Positions 56,386 to 64,000 of a DNA stretch of 64,000 nucleotides are shown here, piece by piece (within the stretch, counting starts at the first letter, position 1; each line of letters opens with the position of its first letter). The notes beneath the pieces were generated by a model. The model saw only the letters and a list, made by a program, of their open reading frames with translations. It was not told where the DNA came from and made no database searches. Origin of the DNA: Phyllostachys edulis (taxonomy: Eukaryota; Streptophyta; Magnoliopsida; Poales; Poaceae). The position numbers and the translations under genes were made by a program. Location: the NCBI GenBank assembly GCA_036346405.1, contig CM070550.1, forward strand, positions 11,442,115 through 11,506,114, written 5' to 3'.

Positions 56386-56411
56386 GAGAGAGAGAGAGAG
56401 AGAGAGAGAGC
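56386..56411. repeat. (AG)n microsatellite
   Basis: About 13 AG units inside the gypsy-like LTR. Confidence 0.9.
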
Positions 56412-56697
56412 GCCAGTGCGGGCTAGAGTGAGCGCGAGAGGGGATTGGGCCGAGTTGGGTTTCGGCCCAAAGGTCCAGTGGAAATTCAAAACAACTTTTG
56501 AATTTTCTTTCCAATCTGGCTGATTGTTGTTCGAATTTTTGAATATAGCAAACGTGCTCAAACAATTATGAATTTTTTTGTGGAACTTCTGATATAGTAT
56601 AGTTTCTTGTATGAATTGTTCAGGATTTTATCTATTCTGTTATTTTCTCGAAAATTCTTCTAAGCTGTTGTTTGCATGTAACTTCGCTATTTGGTTT

Positions 56698-57041
56698 GAA
56701 TTTTTTTTATTTAACCCTTTTTTAAATTTTATTTTAAAGTTAACCTCCTGCACACTTTATTTCCAATTCTGACCCCTTTGGTCATGTCATCCACGCCACT
56801 GTATCTAGGCAATCTCTTGTCATGGCACCATCCGTGGTGTGACAGTGTTGTTTGGTTACGCTACAACCAGTGGCGTGACAAAAGGTGCTATTTTGGGGAC
56901 TTATCCTGACGCGTGACAGTATTATTTTGTCACGCCACGGGTGATGGCGTGACCAAAAGGGTCAGAATTGGAAATAAAGTGCGCAGGAGGTTAACTTTAA
57001 AATAAAATTTAAAAAAATGTTAAATAATAATAAAAAAGTTC
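56698..57041. mobile_element. MULE-type MITE, copy 1, TSD ATTTGGTTT
   Basis: A perfect 9-bp duplication ATTTGGTTT at 56689-56697 and 57042-57050. Ends GAATTTTTTTTATTTAAC and complement GAACTTTTTTATTATTATT, with a terminal inverted repeat of about 100 bp (TTAAAGTTAACCTCCTG). The short centre contains GTGGCGTGAC words. 344 bp, no ORF. Same family as 62404-62801. Confidence 0.92.
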
Positions 57042-57165
57042 ATTTGGTTTATGCAAAAGTTCAAAATCATGCTAGAAATAGTTTTCCAGTACATAGACAT
57101 GCTAAAAATTATTCTTCCATTTATTTTCATTATATTTTCCCAAAATGTGGTTTTTGGGATGTTAC

Positions 57166-58210
57166 ACATTCGGTTAGTACTTTTGATTTTTATAAATTAT
57201 TTAAAAATTTTGAATACAAAGTTTTTTGAACAAGTTGAATTTTAAAAAAAATCATTTGAGTATTTTGAACCAATTTTTTTTCTTAACCAGTTGAAAGTTT
57301 TTTAAAATCATTTGAAAGCCTTTTTTAATTGAAAGTTTTTTCAACCATTTTGAGTGAGGAAGCTCCAAAGGTAAAAAAATCGAGTACTCTCAAACCGGAG
57401 AAAATTCTAGTTCATCCTAACTTTTGATGTATTCATGTGCATTCTCTTCAAAACACGATGCAAATGGCCACATAAAGTTCCCAAAAATTTTGACAACATT
57501 GATACAAAATCAATCTATCATGCCATAAAAAACCAAATCAAAATTCGATCTACATATGGAGAAACAAAAAAAAAGTCAAATCCTGCTGAAAATGGAATCT
57601 GAAATTAAAAGAAAAGGATAAAGCTACCTCGCTGAAATTTGTTTTGTTTGTATCTCCTAATATTTGTCGCGTTTTCAGTTGAATTTTTGCATGCTACTTG
57701 ATTACACCATGTATTATGTAACCAAACTTTTTCAAAAACAATCATAATTATTTACATTATATTTTGAATAGTATGCACGGAGATGTACCAAAACTTAATA
57801 TGCAACTGGATGCACGCTCCTCTCGACCCAAGCCGAAACCCCATCAATTTCCTCGTAGTAACACGCGCGCAGACATGTTACAAACCAATACAAGACCCTC
57901 GTTAGACGAACACATGGAATTTGATCAGCAAAAAGTTGCAAAACTCACTTTGAGTAGGCACACGCTCTAACCGTTAATCTCAATTATAACGAGAGGTTAG
58001 GATCACTCCAGACAGTTGATCTCGAGCGTTGATTTCCGGTCTACCGCTGGAGACGTGCCGTTGGAACCTGAACGAGGCTCAGTGAACCGAAGCGAACAGA
58101 ACCGACTCCTTTTCGCAGCGAAAGCCGAAAGGTTATCCCCCTCGCCGCGGCCCGCGGCCTATCCGGCCCCCACGCACGCACGCCCAAGCAGCCAGCCACC
58201 GAAGCGAAGC
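57166..58210 (+). other. Spacer and 5' region of the plastid S9 gene
   Basis: AT-rich to about 57780, then mixed. The last 80 bases before the ATG at 58211 are pyrimidine/GC-rich leader sequence. I see no convincing TATA box. Confidence 0.45.
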
Positions 58211-60110
58211 ATGGTGCTCTCCGTCTCCTCCCTCACCACCGCCTTCTCCCACCTCTCCCTCCCCTCCACCTCCAAGCCCCACCTGCTCCCTCTCCTCCGC
58301 CTCCTCCCTCCCCCGCCGCACCGCTCGCCTCGCCCTCTCCGCCTCCGCCGCCGACCCGGTCGAGGCGGAGGCGCCCGCCGAGGAGGTGGTGGCCGTGGAG
58401 GAGGAGGCGGAGGAGGACGAGCTGTCGGGGGTGGCGCTGCGCAAGTACGTGAAGCAGCGGCTGCCGGGGGGATTCGCGGCGCAGCGGATCACCGCCACGG
58501 GCCGCCGCAAGACGGCCATTGCCCGCGTCGTGCTCCAGGAGGGCACAGGCAAGGTCTTCATCAACTTCCGCGACGCCAAGGTGCTTATCTCCTGCCTCTA
58601 TTCAAGAAATTCACCTGCTGTTTTCATCACTATTGCAACATTTTTGTGATTAATCTGTGACATGATGCTAGAATTAGCTAACCGTAAATGTTCGAAGGGA
58701 TCCGGCATTGTTTGTTGCAGATATTTGTTAATCAGCATGTCTGCTCGTTGCTAAAGTAGGAATAAACCCTATTGATATTTGCAAGTAGTCCAGCCAATGG
58801 GTTGTATATCATGTTTCATGCTTGGATATTATAGTTGGTCAGGTGTTTGTTGGTTTGCAAATTTCTACGCTCCTCAGCAAATTAATCTAAGTAGTAAACA
58901 ACAATGTAAAATTTTCCCGCTGCTTAGGTCAATCCATTTGTTCTTGTGTATCTTGGTTTACGGTAATGCGAGGGCATGCAATACTCTTGGTAGAAATTGG
59001 AGCTTGGATGCTTGGTGGTAAGACATCTGAAAGGGGGAAACTTCTTTTGCAATGTCAAATCAGGAGTAAAACGTGATGGAAATAATTGACTAACTAGGTG
59101 AATAATTTACCAGAACTGGTGCTTGCAAGATTGGAACGAAGTGGCAAATGTATGCTTAGTTAGATATTTAGTGAAAGGAGGGTTATTTCACACAGTTAGG
59201 ATGCGTATTAACATGCTACTTCTGTCTTGGTTATAATATTTTCTGTATACTCGCTTAGTCGCTTGATTGGCTCCATTTGCTTCACATTCTTGACATCACC
59301 AACAATGCTTGCTTCAAATGGCAAGAGTTTCTACAGCCTGCAGTTTGGTAACTGAAGTTGATTTCGGTTTCTAGTGTGCCAATGCTTAAGTTTTAGATTT
59401 TAAATAGTGACTATGTAATGCCTTTGTTCATTTACTCGGGGACCAAAATATGACCATGATATGAACACAAGCCCAATAGTCACATTTCATGAAAGAACTT
59501 CTCTGTTGCATACACTAAGTGCAACTACTTGGATGAATGAATTATCTAAATTATGGTGCTAACTTCATTACGATATAAGGTTAAACACTAACAGATAACA
59601 ATAGCTGGTTTGAGTGTTTCAGCTGCCTTGATGCTAAATGACTACTGAAATAGCTCAGATTCTCTGTACATCTACTTTTCTCGTTGGGAGGATTTTTGTG
59701 GCCTACTAGTTAAGTCTGAACAGAAGCATATGTTTTCTCATAATTTACCTGAAGATGTGTGTGCAATTCACTTACATTTGATTCATCTAGTCTGTACTTA
59801 CACATAAGTTCAAAATGAGCAGGAGTATTTGCAAGGAAATCCAATGTGGATGGAGTATTGCAAGGTACCCTTGGTGACTCTAGGGTTTGAGAACAGCTAC
59901 GATGTCTTTGTGAAAGTTCATGGGGGTGGTCTCTCAGGCCAGTCCCAGGCAGTCTGCCTTGGCGTCGCCCGTGCGTTGGTGAAGATCAGCAATGCCAACA
60001 AAGTTCCTCTGAGGTCAGACGGTTTGCTGACGAGAGACACCCGTATTGTTGAGAGGAAGAAGGCTGGTCTTAAGAAGGCACGCAAGCGACCCCAGTTCTC
60101 GAAGCGTTGA
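58211..60110 (+). CDS. RPS9: Plastid ribosomal protein S9 (uS9c), nuclear gene
   Basis: Two exons: 58211-58580 and 59823-60110, intron 58581-59822 (GT...AG). The N-terminus MVLSVSSLTTAFSHLSL is a Ser/Thr-rich chloroplast transit peptide. Next come an acidic linker (VVAVEEEAEEDELSG) and the S9 domain: YVKQRLPGGFAAQRITATGR, RKTAIARVVLQ, GTGKVFINFRD, then EYLQGNP, CKVPLVTLGFENSYDVFVKV, HGGGLSGQSQAVCLGVARAL, LLTRDTRIVERKKAG and the universal tail KKARKRPQFSKR. S9 sits in the 30S head, where its C-terminal tail reaches the P-site tRNA. From the ATG the frame does not lead into the S9 domain: one base is missing (or two added) in the CCTCCCTCCCCC region near 58300-58320, inside the transit peptide. 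Either a sequencing error in a C-rich tract or a real lesion; the mature domain is perfect. Confidence 0.88.
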
Positions 60111-62394
60111 GGAAGATGCTTCATTGTTGTTGGAGTCGTTTCGATACTATCTTTTACCACTTGAAAAGTCCCTCCTGTGCCATTTTCTGTGCAAATTGTG
60201 TAATGGATGCCACAGATTTGTAATGTTCGTTTTCTGAGAGCAATTTTCTTGATGATGTTACAAAAGACAATCTTCTTGGAATCACTCCCCAAGTTTGATG
60301 AGGTCGAAACTATATATATCCTTGCACTGGAGCACGACCATAAATAGCTCAAACTCGAAGTATGGCCTTTGAGTGTATATGAAGTCATTAGAGTCCTTCG
60401 ACAAAACAATACATATATACGAGGAGATTTCCAGGGTGAGATTCCTGCTCTAGGATGGAGATTGAAAGGTAAATAAATGAGAAAATCTAGAAAACGATGT
60501 ACCCTTCGTAGCCTTTGTAACGGGACAGACTTGTGCCGATCGATCCACCAAATCCAATGGCAAGTTGTCCTTCTCCCACATTTGTCTCGAGTCCTCCCGA
60601 CCCATCTTGCGATTCCCCAATCTCATCTCTCTCCTCTACCCGTTCTAACCATTAATTGACGCTGTCCCCATCGTCGCCGGAGTCCACCATCGTCGTGAGC
60701 AAACAGGCATGGCGGGGCGACGAGCAGCAGTTGTGGACGCAGGATTCCCAGAACGTTCGAAGTTACAACAAGTGTTATTCATTAAGGTACACAATAGCAA
60801 AAATCAAAGTACAAATTATTCGTACTGGCAACATCTTAAATAATTTAGTGAAATTACCATTTAACTCAATTTTCCTTCATGCCTTTCAAATCGATACACT
60901 TTTTTTAAAGCTCTCAGATCTACATTTCATACAAAAAAATGACAAGATTTACCAATCACAATTCAAACTAATACAAACAAAATTGCTGATTTGGTCATTT
61001 GAGTTTGCTCTTTGTTGGTTTGGGAATTGATGATATGGTAATTCGGATTGAACACACCTCTGCGCTTTGGGAATTTGGGTATGGCGGTCGCGTGCTGGCG
61101 TGTTGACTTCTTGCTCCTCTGACCTCCGCCCTGCCACCGCGTTTGGCTTCATCGTGGCTGCGCCGCCGTATCGAGAGAAAGGGAGATATGTGGGAGACGA
61201 CTGTTGCCGGTTGATTGTTAGGGTTAAAGAGGCAGAGAGATGAAAGAGAATGGTCTTGTTGTGGATGGGCCGGATGGTCAAATGCCTAAAGGGCAAAGAC
61301 CGAAGGGTGTATGGCCGTGAGCCGGCTATCACATGGGCCAATTTAAAGTTGTGGGGCGTCAGAGGGAGACGTGGTTTGATAGGCTGAGAGAGTTGTGATT
61401 TAGTTGACTCAATTAAGAGTATATTTCATTATATATATAATACACATACTCTACATTGGATGTTTTGCAAAAATTAATGAGTAGGATCCGCCCCTGCGAT
61501 CAGGTGCAGCAAAGCGGCGTCCAGTGCGATGTGCTCTGCTGCTGCTAGGATACGGAGGTCTGCCTATGATCCTCATCTTGAACTATTGTGAGCTCAGATC
61601 CACGATCCCCTTGATTGAAACTTGAAACTTGCAAATTAACTTTGAAATTTGTACTGAGTTGTTGGGATTTTTTGTTTGAAAAACGCTGAAACTCTGTTGA
61701 AATACGCCTTTATACCTGGATTTTGTGAAACTTTGTCAAAACGTGGTGAAACTCGCCTGAAACCTTCTGAAACGCGGATGGAACTCGCTTGAAACCTTCT
61801 GAAACGTGGGTGAAGCTCACTTGAAACCTTTCCAAAAACGCAGGTGAAATTCCCTTGAAACTTTTGAAGCATGCTGAAACATGGATGGAACTTGCTTGAC
61901 GACCGGTGAGGTATCAACCCGCGTGGAAGTAGGAGGACGCCGACGTTTCTCTTGCACGCGGAGTAGGAGCTGGGTGACATTTTCAAGCGCATGTAGGGGG
62001 AGGAGCTCGACGAGGTTTGTAGCGAGCGGACGAGGAGGAGAATGCCGATGTTTCGCGCGCTTCCACGGAGGAGGACGGCGACGAGCTCGACAGTCGACAA
62101 GGTTTTGTGTCGCGCATAGAACAAGGTGCTGGGTAGGTTGTCCGATCAGAATAGATCGCATGGTTCATACTTATCCCGTCGGTAAGGTCTTCTACGGTGT
62201 ACCGTGTGCTGTAGCTCTAGTTTCGAAACCCTAAATTTCGACTAAAATCCTTGCCTATCCATGAGAATGAACCGAATATTTCTTCCTCTCACTGCCTTCA
62301 ATTTTAGGTGAGCAAAATTTGATATATGTTACTCAGAAACATACCATTTCGAAATATACCACCTAGTTTTGTGAAATTGGGTATGTGCTACTCA
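60111..62394. other. Downstream spacer, no gene recognised
   Basis: Starts with the S9 3' UTR (to about 60240). Short frames at 60650-61340 and 61640-62230 have no domain. The stretch 61910-62230 is GC-rich and gene-like in composition but not recognisable. Confidence 0.35.
61615..61905. repeat. Degenerate GAAAC-type tandem repeat
   Basis: Units of about 33-36 bp built on CTTGAAACCTTCTGAAAC and CGGATGGAACTCG. The clearest copies are at 61745-61830. Confidence 0.7.
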
Positions 62395-62403
62395 AGTTTC
62401 TTG

Positions 62404-62801
62404 GAATTTTTTTTGTTAATTAATCCTTTTTAAAATTTTATTTTAAAGTTAACCTCCCGCGAACTTTATTTCCAATTCTGACCCCTTTGGTCACGCCACC
62501 ACCCGTGGCGTGCTAAAACAACACTGTCACGTCAGCCCGTATCTGGACAAGCTCTTGTCACGCCACCATCCGTGGCGTGACAGTGTTGTTTGGTCACGCC
62601 GCGTGATAGTGTTGTTTGGTCACACCACCACCCGTGGCGTGACAAAAGTGCTATTTTAACGAACTTATCCTATAGCGTGACAATGTTGTTTTGTCACGTC
62701 ATGGATGGTGGTGTGATCAAAGGGGTCAGAATTGTAAATAAAGTTCGCGAGGTTAACTTTAAAATAAAATTAAAAAATGGTTAATTAATAAAAAAAAGTT
62801 C
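62404..62801. mobile_element. MULE-type MITE, copy 2, TSD AGTTTCTTG/AGTTTATTG
   Basis: Flanked by AGTTTCTTG (62395-62403) and AGTTTATTG (62802-62810), 8 of 9 identical. Ends GAATTTTTTTTGTTAATTAA and complement GAACTTTTTTTTATTAATT, with a long inverted repeat continuing through TTAAAGTTAACCTC. The centre holds perfect palindromes such as GTCACGCCAC-CATCC-GTGGCGTGAC (62557-62581). 398 bp, no ORF. Confidence 0.88.
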
Positions 62802-62810
62802 AGTTTATTG

Positions 62811-64000
62811 CTCCTTTGAAATTTGTTATTTTCTCCACTTTTCCCCCATTTTATTTTACTTTATTTTCTCTTATTTTCCCATCTATTCTCCACCGAAGTT
62901 CATCTTTTGCCCCTCTTCTAATCGGATTGATCCCCTTCGTCCATCCAATTTCCACAGCCGCGCAGACACTCGACTGGCTAGGGCTTGGCGGCTAGGTCCT
63001 GTGCGAGCTCCAGGCGAGACCGGCGCCACCTTCCTGCCGGTCCCGCCCCTCAGCCGGCCGCAGCATCCCAACCTCGCCTCCCCCGAGCTCCTCGCTGTGC
63101 CAGCCCCAGTCGGCCGCCCCGAGCGAACTCTAATTGCAAAATTGACGTCTTTTCAATTCTCAGTACGTCTTTGCAATTGGTCATCTCTCTGTAATTACAG
63201 AAGAATGTGTCTTGAATCATATCATAAGCCAATTCTCAGTGTCTTTGCAATTGGTCATATCTCTGTAATGGCAGAAGAATGCGTCTTAAAGTATATTGAT
63301 GTCAGACTTGAGACAAAAATAACTTTCATAGTGGTATAATATCTAATAGCATGCTACTGAGAAGCTAAACTTAAGGGAGTGTTTAATTCCAGATTCTACT
63401 TCTATGCTCAATGCTGGTTACTGGAAAGGGAGAGTTTAATTCGGAGATCTTTTTTTGGCAAGCTATGTGATTATAGTGTCTAGCATACAGCAGCAATTTT
63501 GAAATGACTTAAGATTTTTCAGGGATATAGCATGCATTTTCGATAATGCACTTCACAACTAGTAAACTTGTAAGTTCTTCACAACCAGTAAACTTCTGGA
63601 CTGTAGTGTTCAAATTCCACGTGCCATTGCCTTGAACAAAAATTCCTTTCAACAAACAAGGCGAAAATTCAAAATATTGTGTACAATGTTGATGCCTATC
63701 AGCAATACCTGTCTGCATGTCACAACAATCTCACATTACACAAACAATATTCACATTCCAACAAGAACAATGTATCCGCTGCTTCTTGCTTCTGCTCGGG
63801 ATCCTTGCAGTAGGCCGACTAGGGGAGCGTTCGGGGAGGAGCTCGGGGGAGGCGGAGCAGACCTCGATTGGAACGACACGGCGGAGCGGAGACGCGGACG
63901 GGGAAGACGGAGCCGCACTAGGCACGGTGGGCAAGCTAGGGACGGGCTTGGAGCTCGCTCAAGACCAGTGGGAGCTCATGGGAGGCTGTACCGGTCTCGC
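62811..64000. other. Right end of the window, unassigned
   Basis: A GC-rich block at 62950-63130 resembles a gene 5' region (open frames on both strands, no domain). AT-rich sequence follows, then a second GC-rich block from 63780 to the edge that may be the start of another gene. Nothing named with confidence. Confidence 0.3.
63154..63305 (+). repeat. Tandem duplication of about 76 bp
   Basis: CAATTCTCAGTACGTCTTTG at 63154 recurs as CAATTCTCAGTGTCTTTG at 63230. Both are followed by CAATTGGTCAT, TCTCTGTAAT and AGAAGAATG(T/C)GTCTT. Confidence 0.85.

Larger units (their letters stand above)
52740..57165 (-). mobile_element. Long gypsy-like LTR, copy 2
   Basis: The right border GGTTTTTGGGATGTTACA (to 57165), read on the minus strand, begins TGTAACATCCCAAAAACC. 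The left part has AGCAAGATTAAGTACATTGC, GTACTCAGCAAG and ACACTCTGCAAAG, as in copy 1. It includes a MULE-type MITE (56698-57041) and an AG microsatellite. The left end next to the AT repeat is not certain, and no target duplication was found. No internal region adjoins it. Confidence 0.5.

Overview
The window is plant nuclear DNA from a grass, probably a panicoid. The evidence is intron-bearing genes with strong grass matches, CACTA elements built from TTTGCCGAGTGC/GCACTCGGCAAAG subterminal repeats (known to me mainly from maize, sorghum and relatives), and very dense nested copia, gypsy, MULE and Harbinger elements. Three islands carry host-type functional sequence: a CML41-like calcium sensor gene (32942-33499, +), a tRNA-Glu(UUC) gene (51497-51570, +) and the nuclear gene for plastid ribosomal protein S9 (58211-60110, +, with an apparent frameshift in the transit-peptide region). 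Two more host genes are pseudogenes: a CCS1 (plastid cytochrome c assembly) relic on + at about 345-6591, and the C-terminal part of a BTB/POZ-family gene on - at 34311-36846.

Layout. 1-6.6 kb: CCS1 relic, with exon 2 split by a copia element (890-~4789) whose gag is itself split by a CACTA element (1333-3483, TSD CTC). 6.86-10.46 kb: a Pack-MULE (9-bp TSD TTGAAAATT) carrying an F-box-like piece, a polyamine-oxidase piece and a copia remnant. 10.65-31.95 kb: two arms sharing a MULE-like terminal inverted repeat, holding a small tail-anchored ORF. Between the arms lie a PIF/Harbinger element (11691-16649, TSD TAA), a degraded LINE, and a non-autonomous copia (18882-31059, TSD GGCCT). The 5' LTR of that copia contains a second retroelement (19087-26617, TSD CACTC) with LTRs of about 3 kb, and the 5' LTR of that one contains an inverted solo LTR of the same family (21364-24683, TSD ACCGG). 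32-36.8 kb: CML gene and BTB relic. 36.8-50.6 kb: a copia relic on -, a long gypsy-like LTR, and another copia on - whose gag is split by a third long LTR of the same family (45655-48575, TSD CCGAG). 50.6-57.2 kb: tRNA gene, a 300-bp AT microsatellite, and a second long gypsy-like LTR holding a MULE-type MITE. 57.2-64 kb: plastid S9 gene, a second copy of that MITE, and unassigned sequence.

The most unusual signal is inside the three ~3-kb LTRs. All carry, in the same order, two arrays of short stem-loops with the same 5-nt loop (TGTGT in the sense strand) followed by a cluster of CGGT-NNN-ACCG palindromes, just upstream of a TATAAATA box. Stem sequences differ from hairpin to hairpin, yet the arms stay complementary, often by G.U pairs in the sense strand. 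That is the signature of a maintained secondary structure or of palindromic binding sites. I know of no description of it.
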